From Shewanella sp. TC10 (GTDB lineage Bacteria; Pseudomonadota; Gammaproteobacteria; Enterobacterales; Shewanellaceae): DNA of 57,486 bases. Positions 25,020-34,174 of this stretch are shown here, in pieces (the first letter of the stretch is position 1; every line of letters begins with the position of its first letter). The notes beneath the pieces are model-generated. The model did not search any database and was not told the DNA's origin. It saw only the letters and a program-made list of their open reading frames with translations. Where the stretch lies: the NCBI RefSeq assembly GCF_009663145.1, contig NZ_VKHR01000028.1, forward strand, positions 55 to 57,540, read 5' to 3'. The translations under genes were made by a program, and so were the position numbers.

Positions 25020-26084
25020 TTGAACTCTACTCTCGCCTCAAAACAACTCCACCACGGTGGCAGATTACGACAAGCTGCTAAGGACTATGGAATCGATATT
25101 AACCAATGGCTTGATCTTTCCACTGGCGTTAGTCCATGGCACTATCCCGAAACGTATTGTACATCTGATTACTGGAATCAACTGCCTCAAGATAATGACG
25201 GCCTACTTGAGGCTGCGATGGGTTATTACTGTTCTCAAGCCCAGGTTAATTGGCACTGTCTCGCTACTGCAGGTTCACAAGCGGCAATACAAACCCTGCC
25301 TAGAATGATCAGTATGCAGCAGTCCCACTTTCAAACCGTTTTAGTTCCACGTATCGGCTATAAGGAGCACCAAAAAGCCTGGCAAGCGCAAGGTTTTACT
25401 ATCATCACTTATGATTGTAGCCCTACGGTCGAACAAATTGCCAAAGCCGATGTGTTAGTGGTTATCAATCCCAACAATCCATTAGGGTGTCAGCTTGATA
25501 GCCAAATCCAGCTCAATTGGCTAGAGCAAATCCACCAACAGGGTGGGCTAATGGTTGTAGATGAAGCCTTTATTGATTGCGATCCTCATGCCGATGCGAG
25601 CTTACTACAGACAACTTCAGCACCTTATTCTTCTTCACTTATTGTATTGCGCTCAATCGGTAAGTTTTTTGGTCTCGCTGGCGCCAGAGTCGGTTTTTGC
25701 TTTGCCAGCCCATCTAATATTGAGCAGCTCAATTTATTACTAGGACCATGGCAAGTAAACGGGCCAGCAAGAGAGGTGGTAAAGCGAGCACTACTAAACA
25801 CCGAATGGCAGACTAACCAACGTAAAAAGCTTGCACAATCCAGCTGCGAGCTAACTCAGGTTTTACAGCGATACTTTAACCGAATAACCGTCACTCCACT
25901 TTTTATTCGTGTTGAAACGTCAACCGCACCAAAGATACACCATCAACTTGCTGAGCAGGCTATTTTAGTTCGCTTAACGGATGAAAAAGACGCGCTGCGC
26001 TTTGGATTAGCGTTAGATAATATTGCATTAACACGATTAGAAAATGCACTTAAGAAGATATTGAGCTATTCAATTAATCGATAA
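25020..26084 (+). CDS. cobD: L-threonine-O-3-phosphate decarboxylase
   Basis: PLP-dependent aminotransferase-fold enzyme that makes (R)-1-amino-2-propanol O-2-phosphate, the substrate of CbiB. Motifs are HHGGRLRQAAKDYG and LDLSTGVSPWHYP at the start, NPNNPLG, VVDEAFIDC and the PLP lysine in RSIGKFFGLAGARVGF. No ATG lies near the expected N terminus; TTG at 25020 (MNSTLASKQLHHGG) or GTG at 25008 fit best, both after the cbiB stop at 25005. It is the last gene of the rightward operon. Length, about 354, is normal. Confidence 0.9.
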   Translation: MNSTLASKQLHHGGRLRQAAKDYGIDINQWLDLSTGVSPWHYPETYCTSDYWNQLPQDNDGLLEAAMGYYCSQAQVNWHCLATAGSQAAIQTLPRMISMQQSHFQTVLVPRIGYKEHQKAWQAQGFTIITYDCSPTVEQIAKADVLVVINPNNPLGCQLDSQIQLNWLEQIHQQGGLMVVDEAFIDCDPHADASLLQTTSAPYSSSLIVLRSIGKFFGLAGARVGFCFASPSNIEQLNLLLGPWQVNGPAREVVKRALLNTEWQTNQRKKLAQSSCELTQVLQRYFNRITVTPLFIRVETSTAPKIHHQLAEQAILVRLTDEKDALRFGLALDNIALTRLENALKKILSYSINR

Positions 26085-26105
26085 AGAAGATTGTAATGAA
26101 TTAAT

Positions 26106-26131
26106 AAAAAAAGCCGGAGACTAGCTCCGGC
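26106..26131 (-). terminator. rho-independent terminator of btuB
   Basis: GCCGGAG (26113-26119) pairs with CTCCGGC (26125-26131), with loop ACTAG. On the minus strand the stem is followed by seven T residues (26112-26106). It ends the btuB message; the plus strand lacks a T-tract here. Confidence 0.88.
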
Positions 26132-26191
26132 AAAATAAAACAGATGTACAATAAACAAGAAATGAAAAGATAAGGTTAGAACTTGTGGCGT

Positions 26192-28006
26192 TTACATGCC
26201 GATATAATTAACTCTTAAGTAAAATTCTCGACCAGGGCTATTGTAACCAGAAGCTGACACAATAGACTCATCCAGAAGGTTATTCACTCTAGCTTCAATT
26301 CGCCAAGATTGGCTAACTTCATAGCCGACACTCATACCAAGTTGATGATATGGATCGAGCGGTTCTTCATAGCTGCTGACAAATCGCTCACCCTGATAGC
26401 GGTAATCAGCATTAAGTGACCACTGCGCCAACTGATAACCAATACGATAAGTGAGTTCATGTTCACTACGATCTGTCAGCGGCTCGCCCGTTGTCTCATC
26501 TGTAGCATCTAAAAAATGATAACCAAGGTTATGGCTCATATTGCCATATTGATATTTCAGCTGTAACTCATAACCTTGAAAGCTAGCTTTACCAATATTT
26601 GCAGGTTTCCAAATATCATATCCATAATCATCTTTTTCGCCTGTAGGCGCCCAGGAAATTAGGTTTTCAATTTCATTATCATAAGCTGATATATAAGCAT
26701 TAAATTCACCATAATTGAATGATAGCGTGATATCAGAATTAGATGACGTTTCAGACAATAAATCAGGATTGCCACTATTGGGGTAATAAAGGTCGTTAAA
26801 ACTTGGCGCTTTAAAACCAGTACCATGGGTGGCAACTAAACGCCAATGCTCATTAAACTGATACCCTGCACTAAGATTATAAGTAGATTCACTGTTAAGG
26901 TTATCTACGCTATCTTCACGTACCGCGCCTTCCAATAATAAATGTTCGCCCAAATAGCGCACTAACCCAAACACTCCTGTTTGATCGCGTTCATCGACTT
27001 CAAAGTCACCTTTGACAGCTTCATTAATGTAATCAACCCCAGCTATCACAGTGAGAGCATCTGTAAACTGATACTGGTTGATAAAGTTTAACTGGTCTCG
27101 ATCCGTTTGGAATAGGCCAAAAGATTCACTACCACCATCACGAAATGTATCTGAGTTGTCACGGGATTGGCCAATTTGCAGCTTACTTTCAAATTTCCCC
27201 TGGTTATAACTACCCGCTAAGTTCCAGAAGTAATTATCGTACTCTGATTCATTGCCACCGTAATTACTGTCGTATTCGGTTTCTCCAATGTTGTACTGTC
27301 CAAGCCAATCTAAACGAAGAGCTTCACTCAATTGCTGGCCACCACTTAAACCTACGCTAGTACGCTTATAACCGTCGTCATCAGTTTCGTTATCAGCTTT
27401 AACATCGTATCCATCACTACGGTCATGGGACACGGTAATCCCCGTTTGACCATCGCCATGGCTAAAGCCAACCCCACCTGTTAAGCGACCATATTGGTTC
27501 GAACCAGCCTCAACGGTAGCAAAGTGCTCTCCTCCCGCAAGTTTACGAGTTTGAATATGAATAACGCCGCCAATTGCGTCACTTCCCCATACTGCAGCTC
27601 GTGGCCCTTTAATGACTTCGATACGCTCAATTTGCTCAGGCATAACGGCGGTAAAGTTAACAGAACCTGTCGTAGCACTACTTACACGTAGTCCATCAAC
27701 TAACACTAAAGAGTGGCTACTATTAGCACCACGTATAGACACGCTCGCATTTTGCCCTGCTCCACCATTGCGAGTCACTGTTACCGCAGGTAGCGTTTCC
27801 AGTACATCGACAACAGACTTTGGGTTGAGTTTCTCAATATCTACACGCTCAATTAAATTGACGACCTGTAATTGCTGCTCTGGGACTGAACCAAATCGGT
27901 CCCCTGAAATAACAATAACTTCATCAACAACGGTATTATTTGCTTGGGCAGTAAAACTCGCTATTAACGCAAGGCTTACCATAGAAAGTTGGGGTGAAAG
28001 TTTCAT
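26192..28006 (-). CDS. btuB: vitamin B12 TonB-dependent outer-membrane receptor
   Basis: A 604-residue TonB-dependent receptor that brings cobalamin across the outer membrane to BtuF. It has a signal peptide (residues 1-22, cut after AQA) and a TonB box-like DEVIVISGD at about 28-36. The plug contains VVDVLETLPAVTVTRNGG, SVSIRGANSSHSLVLVDGLRV and IERIEVIKGPRAAVWGSDAIGGVIHI, as in BtuB. The barrel ends with FYLRVNYIGM. A cobalamin riboswitch lies in its leader, which confirms the assignment. AGGATGCG precedes the ATG. Confidence 0.94.
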   Translation of the reverse strand: MKLSPQLSMVSLALIASFTAQANNTVVDEVIVISGDRFGSVPEQQLQVVNLIERVDIEKLNPKSVVDVLETLPAVTVTRNGGAGQNASVSIRGANSSHSLVLVDGLRVSSATTGSVNFTAVMPEQIERIEVIKGPRAAVWGSDAIGGVIHIQTRKLAGGEHFATVEAGSNQYGRLTGGVGFSHGDGQTGITVSHDRSDGYDVKADNETDDDGYKRTSVGLSGGQQLSEALRLDWLGQYNIGETEYDSNYGGNESEYDNYFWNLAGSYNQGKFESKLQIGQSRDNSDTFRDGGSESFGLFQTDRDQLNFINQYQFTDALTVIAGVDYINEAVKGDFEVDERDQTGVFGLVRYLGEHLLLEGAVREDSVDNLNSESTYNLSAGYQFNEHWRLVATHGTGFKAPSFNDLYYPNSGNPDLLSETSSNSDITLSFNYGEFNAYISAYDNEIENLISWAPTGEKDDYGYDIWKPANIGKASFQGYELQLKYQYGNMSHNLGYHFLDATDETTGEPLTDRSEHELTYRIGYQLAQWSLNADYRYQGERFVSSYEEPLDPYHQLGMSVGYEVSQSWRIEARVNNLLDESIVSASGYNSPGREFYLRVNYIGM

Positions 28007-28131
28007 CGCATCCTAGTTCTCATTTGATTAGAACTGGAGCTTACAGGTGAGGTAACAGAGATCGGTTACAGGTAATAACTCCCTAACCAACACTGACACA
28101 AGAATCCCCGCTTGCTTCAGTTAATTAACTG

Positions 28132-28277
28132 TACAAGGTAGGTCTCCTGGCTCTCAGCGTCTTCAGTTATGCCTTCCCAGCTCTTGCCAGTGGTGTCATA
28201 ACTTGCTCTGATTACAGTTGCAGGTACAGCTGCGGAATCTAACCGCATTCCCTGTTATGCCTTAATGGCACCTTGTA
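28132..28277 (-). promoter_or_regulatory. cobalamin riboswitch aptamer upstream of btuB
   Basis: Read on the minus strand, P1 is TACAAGGT (28277-28270) paired with ACCTTGTA (28139-28132). Between them are the conserved core ACCTGCAACTGTAA and the B12 box GCCAGGAGACCTACC just before P1 closes. About 125 bp of expression platform separate it from the btuB ATG, including a GGTTA/TAACC hairpin. Binding of adenosylcobalamin would be expected to repress btuB. Confidence 0.96.
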
Positions 28278-28423
28278 TGAACGTATTATATTACTAACTT
28301 GTTAGGCAATTTGATGGGAGTTTTAACAGTGTTTCGGTTGAGTTATCCAAGATTTCGCTCTGATCACACTTACGCTTAAACCATGAACAGTAATACATTT
28401 ACTACCCGTTTAATTGGTCACAA

Positions 28424-28443
28424 AGGCTCTAATAAATAGAGCC
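28424..28443 (-). terminator. weak terminator or stem-loop downstream of cbiA
   Basis: GGCTCTA (28425-28431) pairs with TAGAGCC (28437-28443). On the minus strand the stem is followed by TTTGTG, a poor T-run. It lies 60 bp after the cbiA stop and about 150 bp before the btuB riboswitch, so it probably separates the two transcripts. Confidence 0.5.
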
Positions 28444-28503
28444 ACTTTGTTGACGATTTGCTTTTAGATAAAAATTAACGAATGGCTTAAGTAGTAATTG
28501 TTT

Positions 28504-29886
28504 TTACGACGAGTAAGAAGTTGGCTTAAACCATTGGCAAATTACCTGAGGAGCACTGTAAAAAAACCAATGAACATACGATGCTGTGACATTTTGGTAG
28601 CGGTATACTGCTTCTGAGGCAGGGCGCCCACCAATATGAGTTGCGTAGACGAACGGTTTAAGCTCCAGTTCTGTACTAGAATAATGGAAGCAATGGCCTT
28701 TCAAGACTTGAGTTGTAGGAACTGAATTATGATGCGAAACATTATCCTCAAGGGATAGTTGTGCAGCCAAAATGCCGATGCTTTGTAACTTATCATGCAT
28801 CTGGCAATGACCTGGTAATATGCCCAACATCGGCGTTTTTTTACCTTTGTGATCTGTCAAGGATTCTAATAAATACAACATGCCACCACACTCTGCAACG
28901 ACAGGTTTATTATCTGATACATGCTGTTTAATTTGCGCGGTCAATTCAATATTGCTTTTAAGGGCATCACTATGGAGTTCAGGGTATCCACCGGGAAGAT
29001 ACAGGGCATCACACTCAGGTAAGGCTTGCGTGAGCGGCGAGAAACAGTGTAGCTCCGCCCCCTGTTGCTCTAAAAAGTTCAAATTATCTCGATACACAAA
29101 TGCAAAAGCAGTATCCCAAGCAACCGCAATTTTAGTCCCCACTAACATCGGTGTTTGTTCTAATAGAGGTTCATTATTCTCAGGCGCAACATAATCGAAG
29201 GTAACGGGTTCTGGCAGAGGCATTGGGCAGCTCTCACCTAGCAGATTAGCTGCATTATCTAACCAAGCATCAAGCTCTGGTATTTCATTAGCTTGTACCA
29301 ATCCCAAATGTCGGTCTGGTAACTCAAGGGCTTTATCACGCATAAGAGCGCCACAAAACTCAATGCCCTCGGGCAGGCTTTGCTGTAATAATTTCGCATG
29401 ACCAGCACTGCCAACCTGATTGGCTACGACACCAAACAAATTAACATCAGGTTGGTAGTGAGCTAAACCATAGGCAATCGCTCCAAACGTCTGCGCCATT
29501 TTAGCAGCGGGTAAAACAGCTAACATTGGTATCCCTAACTGCTGCGCCAAGTTGGCTGATGAGCTATGCCCATCGTACATCCCCATAACTCCTTCTACCA
29601 AAATGAGATCTGCCTGCGCGGCCGCTTTGTACAAGTGCTGTTTACAATGTTCAAGTCCCATCATACCGATATCAAGTTGATAAGCAGGATAGCCACTGGC
29701 CACTTCGTGAAACATTGGATCGATAAAATCTGGGCCGGTTTTAAATACCCGAACACGCTTTTTCTTATTACGCCAATAACGGGCTAATGCTGCAACAATG
29801 GTTGTCTTACCGCTATCGGATTGTGGGGCAGTAATAAATAGCGCTGGACAGCTATAAGAATTTGCCTGATGGTTGCTATTTGTCAT
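28504..29886 (-). CDS. cbiA: cobyrinic acid a,c-diamide synthase
   Basis: Glutamine-dependent amidation of the a and c acetate groups of cobyrinic acid. The 460-residue protein has the ATP motif ITAPQSDSGKTT (residues 18-29), KTGPDFIDPMFHE, LVEGVMGMYDG, and in the C-terminal amidotransferase domain YLPGGYPELH and VVAECGGMLYLLES with the nucleophilic cysteine. It lies apart from the main operons, upstream of btuB on the same strand. I see no B12 box in its 460-bp upstream region. Confidence 0.95.
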   Translation of the reverse strand: MTNSNHQANSYSCPALFITAPQSDSGKTTIVAALARYWRNKKKRVRVFKTGPDFIDPMFHEVASGYPAYQLDIGMMGLEHCKQHLYKAAAQADLILVEGVMGMYDGHSSSANLAQQLGIPMLAVLPAAKMAQTFGAIAYGLAHYQPDVNLFGVVANQVGSAGHAKLLQQSLPEGIEFCGALMRDKALELPDRHLGLVQANEIPELDAWLDNAANLLGESCPMPLPEPVTFDYVAPENNEPLLEQTPMLVGTKIAVAWDTAFAFVYRDNLNFLEQQGAELHCFSPLTQALPECDALYLPGGYPELHSDALKSNIELTAQIKQHVSDNKPVVAECGGMLYLLESLTDHKGKKTPMLGILPGHCQMHDKLQSIGILAAQLSLEDNVSHHNSVPTTQVLKGHCFHYSSTELELKPFVYATHIGGRPASEAVYRYQNVTASYVHWFFYSAPQVICQWFKPTSYSS

Positions 29887-30270
29887 TTATTGTATTTACT
29901 CATCAAAAAATTAAACTATTTCCACTCACTAAGAACGAAGTCTTCTTTATCTGTTCCCATTAGCTGATAACAGTTTGTGAGATATGCTGAACTGATTAGG
30001 TATTAATCCACAGTTATCCAGCAATGCTCAGCTATTTCATTATTTTATTCATATTCTGGGCTTCATCTACATTTCGCTCCCACAGAAGAAAGTAATCCAT
30101 TTTACAAAAGCTAAAAAAAGATAACGCTAGGGGTTTTCACAGAAAATTTAAAATTGTGAATGAACTAACAATAATAACTAGTCGGTTATTTTCGTTATCC
30201 ATCAAATTGAATGGTTCATCAGTAGGCAAAAGTGCACTGTTAAGCGAGTATGTGTTGAAGATCAGATTAA
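29887..30270. other. intergenic region between cbiA and the cytochrome gene
   Basis: AT-rich and without a convincing coding frame or RNA gene. It must hold the cbiA promoter on the minus strand. I looked for a B12 box and for a CRP palindrome and found only a half-site-like TTTGTGAGATATG around 29975-29987. Confidence 0.6.
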
Positions 30271-30308
30271 AAATAAAAGCCACCACAGAAAATAAATCTG
30301 TAGCGGCT
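30271..30308 (-). terminator. rho-independent terminator of the cytochrome gene
   Basis: A 12-bp stem with two G-U pairs, AGCCGCTACAGA with TCTGTGGTGGCT on the minus strand (30308-30278), is followed by TTTTATTT. It lies 40 bp after the cytochrome stop codon. Confidence 0.82.
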
Positions 30309-30347
30309 TAATTTAACGATTACTCAGCCTATCACTAGGTAACTGGA

Positions 30348-32471
30348 TTATTCCTCTGTCTCATAGTGGCAAGTTACACATGCATATGGATCTGGGTAAG
30401 TCGGATCAGTCATCCAATCGTTATTGGTACGGATCTTCATATCATCTGAATATAATCCCCAATAGCCTTCCCAGTTCACGTTTTCATTTGCTGGTAGAGC
30501 TCGGTCACTTGTCATATCGATTACATACTTGAAGTTGCCATCGTTGTTGATTTCATTTTCAAGCTCAACAACTGCATCACGATTTTCTTCGCCAGCATTA
30601 ACAGATAATGAGCGATATGCACGTTGATATAAATTGGGTTGATTACCACCAGAAACACTTGCTTGATCACCATAAACATCTGCACGAGTCACATATTTAG
30701 ACACCGAACCGTGATTTTCAGGCACAAAATCTTCGGCGTGACACCAGTAACAGCGAGCAAATTCACCATGACCGGCTGGAGCACCATTACCACCATGACA
30801 CTCAGCACATTGATATGGAGCAATTACTAGCTCTGATGGATCTTCTACTGGGTACGATTGCACTTTACCTGTGTCGTAAATATCAACCAGTTTTGGATTA
30901 ACACCTAAGTCTGGAGCAATATCGCCTTCAGAGTGAATACCTTGCAACGAATGACAATTACCACAGTTAGCGATGCCCCAACCAAAATGATCCTCATCAA
31001 GTGGATACTTAGCATTGCGCGCATCATATACAGGCCACAGCCCATCACCTGCAACACGTTTAGATTGTGGCTCGGGATAGTAACCATACATGTGGAAATT
31101 AACCACAGTTAAACTATCACCAGGGTTATTCATGAGCCAAACATCACTGAACAAGTGGAATTCTTGGTCAATAAACCAATCTTCAACCGCAGTAGTTTCA
31201 GGGTCACAGCTTAACTCGTTATATTCAGCATTTGGTGCCGTGTCTAACTTTCCATCAGGATAGTCGGTAGAGTTATCACTTGGATCAAGGTAATTGACGC
31301 CTCCTAAACGATCACAATAGGTTCCTGGAGTTGCACTGTGCACAGCTAAACCAGGGACTAAGTATTTAGCATTAAAGTCATCCATCGCCCAGGTCACACC
31401 AGTATTAATAACGTAGCCGTGAGCACCACCTTTTCGTTTGCCATTAATTTCGTTAATAACAAAATGATTTAATTCAACTCCAGACTCAAGTGTCCCCCAG
31501 AATGAGAAACCAACTTGTGCAAGCTCTTGCTCATTGATACTGAGCAGAACATCAGCCATTGTTATAGCCTGATCTTGCTTATAGATATCTGGGCGCAGGT
31601 TATGCGATCGAGCTTCAACATCTGTCAAGAAAATGGGCGTACCACCTGCAACACCAAACTCTTCAATTGGAATGAGCATTACCGAAGGTACACGAATAAC
31701 CGGGGTATCTTCGGAGTAGAACTTTCTTTCCGCCTCTAGACTGGCAATACGTCGCTCAGCTTGATCTAATTGAATCTGCTCACGACGCTCAGTCATTGCA
31801 GGGCTGAATTGCTTAAATAACACACCTGAATTATTTTCGACAAGCACATCCTCAAGGCGTAAATAAAGCGCTTCACCCTGAGCATCGTAAAACTTCTCTC
31901 GACGAAACTCGGCAAAGTCAATCATATAACTGCCATACCAGTTTGGATCTAAGGTGACATCATCTGATTTATCTGCGGTCCCGTAGTCATAAGTTACTTT
32001 CCACTGGTAAGCATTCAACTCCTCATTAAATTCATGGTCAACGGTAAAGCCATCAACGGTATCATTTAAATACAACAGTACATCTGCGAAAGTAATTTGG
32101 TGATCTTTATAGGCCTCGTTCTCAATATACTTACCATCACCTGCGGCCAGAGACGCTAACTTTCGCTCACGCAAATCGGCAGGATCTACCTTAAATCCAT
32201 TTTCAGGCGTACCTGTTTTTTGAAATTGCTTAAGCATATCGTCACGAGTAACGACATCAAGGTAGGCGTAAAAAGGGTTTTCTAATTGCCATTTAATATC
32301 AGGGCCCCATACGTGTTCAAAAACGCCTGTACCTGTTTCAGGCTCAACGACTTCAGGGTCTGGGGTGGGTGTTACTGTCTCCGTATCATTATCACTGCCA
32401 CAACCTGTGGCCATTAATGCTGCAAGCATAGTTGCTAACACTGACGCTTTTTTAAGCTTAAGCTTCATCAT
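30348..32471 (-). CDS. tetraheme c-type cytochrome lipoprotein with duplicated N-terminal domain
   Basis: An exported protein of about 707 residues with four CxxCH heme sites at residues 503-507 (CGNCH), 555-559 (CAECH), 574-578 (CYWCH) and 698-702 (CVTCH). The N terminus is a lipoprotein signal ending in MATGCGSD, followed by an acidic Pro/Thr linker. The 480 residues before the hemes contain two related segments, near ITFADVLLYLND and ITMADVLLSINE, which look like a domain duplication. The start at 32471 has AAGG eight bases upstream; ATGs at 32492 and 32477 are less well placed. Likely a cell-envelope electron-transfer protein. I cannot name a characterised homologue. Confidence 0.85.
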   Translation of the reverse strand: MMKLKLKKASVLATMLAALMATGCGSDNDTETVTPTPDPEVVEPETGTGVFEHVWGPDIKWQLENPFYAYLDVVTRDDMLKQFQKTGTPENGFKVDPADLRERKLASLAAGDGKYIENEAYKDHQITFADVLLYLNDTVDGFTVDHEFNEELNAYQWKVTYDYGTADKSDDVTLDPNWYGSYMIDFAEFRREKFYDAQGEALYLRLEDVLVENNSGVLFKQFSPAMTERREQIQLDQAERRIASLEAERKFYSEDTPVIRVPSVMLIPIEEFGVAGGTPIFLTDVEARSHNLRPDIYKQDQAITMADVLLSINEQELAQVGFSFWGTLESGVELNHFVINEINGKRKGGAHGYVINTGVTWAMDDFNAKYLVPGLAVHSATPGTYCDRLGGVNYLDPSDNSTDYPDGKLDTAPNAEYNELSCDPETTAVEDWFIDQEFHLFSDVWLMNNPGDSLTVVNFHMYGYYPEPQSKRVAGDGLWPVYDARNAKYPLDEDHFGWGIANCGNCHSLQGIHSEGDIAPDLGVNPKLVDIYDTGKVQSYPVEDPSELVIAPYQCAECHGGNGAPAGHGEFARCYWCHAEDFVPENHGSVSKYVTRADVYGDQASVSGGNQPNLYQRAYRSLSVNAGEENRDAVVELENEINNDGNFKYVIDMTSDRALPANENVNWEGYWGLYSDDMKIRTNNDWMTDPTYPDPYACVTCHYETEE

Positions 32472-32715
32472 TCTCATAACCTTATCTCTCATTTCTCTTT
32501 ATATGCGTGATTATTACCTTCTCGCTACCGAAAATATTCACACACCCATAAAGAGGTACGCACATGAGAAATCACAGTGTTTTTACGAAAAACATTCATA
32601 AACAAATAATATTTTTGCATTTGTGATCAGAAACGCAATTAGTTATAACAAATATTGCCTACTACCATTTACCACTTACTATATATAAATTAATTAACAG
32701 AGTGACATGGGTTAA

Positions 32716-33375
32716 ATGAACTGTTGCCAGGAAATAAAAATCATCATCGAAGACTCATTAAATCTTAATGCACCAAAGTGCAAAGATTGGCATATGCTTC
32801 TTTATTTGACCTACCAAAAAACTAACGATTTCCAAATAAAAGATAAATATAAAAAAATCACATTAATATCAAATAGCGACACTGACATCCCTGATGATAT
32901 AAAAAAAATAATCAATAACGATACTAAAAAACTCCATAATGACTTAGTAATAAAAGTTGAAGAACTTATTACCTCTGCAGCTCAATACAAGGTGACGGTC
33001 TCTTTGCAACCGCAATACAGTCTCAATGCAAATATCATCATCAATGCTCAAAGCTTAATGTCAAATAACAAAGAAATAATCGAAAAATCAGAAGGGTGGA
33101 TTAGGTATATAGCATTTAAGATTGTTAATGAACTACAATTACCCTTACAACTTAACCATGATTTAGACATTATTAGCACTAATCTAATTAGAGTAATAAA
33201 CCTGCTTTCAAAAGGCTTAAATAGAGGTGAAGCAGCAAAAGAACTCAATATGACAGAGCGTGGAATTGATTACCACTTAGAGTTAGGAAAACAAAAATTA
33301 AACTCTCCTAATATATCATCTTTAGTTTTTAAAATTAATAAAATGGGGTGCGTCAATAATGATATTACTCGATAA
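32716..33375 (+). CDS. LuxR-type HTH regulator, first of a tandem pair
   Basis: A 219-residue protein with a C-terminal LuxR-type helix-turn-helix at about 160-212 (LLSKGLNRGEAAKELNMTERGIDYHL). The first 150 residues are AT-rich in coding, Lys/Asn/Ile-rich and match no domain I know; they sit where an autoinducer-binding domain would be. It overlaps the next gene by 17 bp and is divergent from the cytochrome gene, which it may regulate. Base use is clearly more AT-rich than in the flanking genes, suggesting transfer or fast divergence. No luxI-type synthase is nearby. Confidence 0.7.
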   Translation: MNCCQEIKIIIEDSLNLNAPKCKDWHMLLYLTYQKTNDFQIKDKYKKITLISNSDTDIPDDIKKIINNDTKKLHNDLVIKVEELITSAAQYKVTVSLQPQYSLNANIIINAQSLMSNNKEIIEKSEGWIRYIAFKIVNELQLPLQLNHDLDIISTNLIRVINLLSKGLNRGEAAKELNMTERGIDYHLELGKQKLNSPNISSLVFKINKMGCVNNDITR

Positions 33376-34057
33376 ACTTTCATGCGCTATGACTGAAGAA
33401 CTTGGTAATAGAGACATTATTTACTTTATTGACACCAATAATGAATGCCCACTAGAAATTAATAAAAAAAAGCTAGGAAACAAGCGAACCAATATGCTTT
33501 CCAGCTCAATAAATGTAATGAATTTTGCAAAGGTTTCACGTAAAAAATGGGCTCCTGTGGATGAAAACACACCACTATCAAGAATAAAACAGTTTCATCA
33601 TTGGGAATACTCAAATTGGAGTAACAAAAGCAAAAGCCCGTTGACTGAAATGAAGAAGTTTGGTTATGAATCAAAAATAACTATCAATGTGCCCTGCGCT
33701 TTCAATCCGAATTTCTATGGTTCATTCTTCATGTTATTCGAAGATGAGGTTGTATTACCTCAGGACTATTTATTCAAGTTAGAAAAACGTCTTATCGAGT
33801 TCCAACATGAGGTTATTTTCAAACAACAGAACCTATTAAATCCCATCATGGATTATCAAATTATCAGCGAGCCTGAACGCAAAACAATTCAACTAGTAGC
33901 AAGTGGCGCATCAAGAGGCGATATTGCTACAGAATGTTTTCTTACTAACCGTGGTGTTGATTATCGCTTAGCAGTCATTAAGAAAAAGCTAGGTGTTAAA
34001 ACTTGGTCACAGATGGTGTTTTTAGCCGCTAATTTAGGCTTAATTCAATCCAATTAA
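33359..34057 (+). CDS. LuxR-family regulator, second of a tandem pair
   Basis: A 232-residue protein. Residues about 100-130 (KKFGYESKITINV, then GSFFMLFEDE) resemble the end of an autoinducer-binding domain. The C-terminal helix-turn-helix at about 170-228 reads EPERKTIQLVASGASRGDIA, then NRGVDYRLAVIKKKLGVKT. The recognition region shares the R-G-[IV]-D-Y motif with the gene before, so the pair arose by duplication or joint recruitment. The start lies inside the upstream gene, which suggests coupled translation. Ligand and targets are unknown. Confidence 0.8.
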   Translation: MILLDKLSCAMTEELGNRDIIYFIDTNNECPLEINKKKLGNKRTNMLSSSINVMNFAKVSRKKWAPVDENTPLSRIKQFHHWEYSNWSNKSKSPLTEMKKFGYESKITINVPCAFNPNFYGSFFMLFEDEVVLPQDYLFKLEKRLIEFQHEVIFKQQNLLNPIMDYQIISEPERKTIQLVASGASRGDIATECFLTNRGVDYRLAVIKKKLGVKTWSQMVFLAANLGLIQSN

Positions 34058-34118
34058 CCTCTCACTATCACAAGTCAGCTAAGTTTAATAAATTCACCTG
34101 TATTAACTTCAGACAATA

Positions 34119-34145
34119 AAAAAGGCGACCATTTGGTCGCCTTTT
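34119..34145. terminator. bidirectional terminator between the LuxR pair and purL
   Basis: AAAAGGCGACCA pairs with TGGTCGCCTTTT around a two-base loop. It has A-runs on the left and T-runs on the right, so it can end transcripts from both converging genes. Confidence 0.9.
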
Positions 34146-34174
34146 AGCTGTTAACACATTAGGTCAATTTCAAA

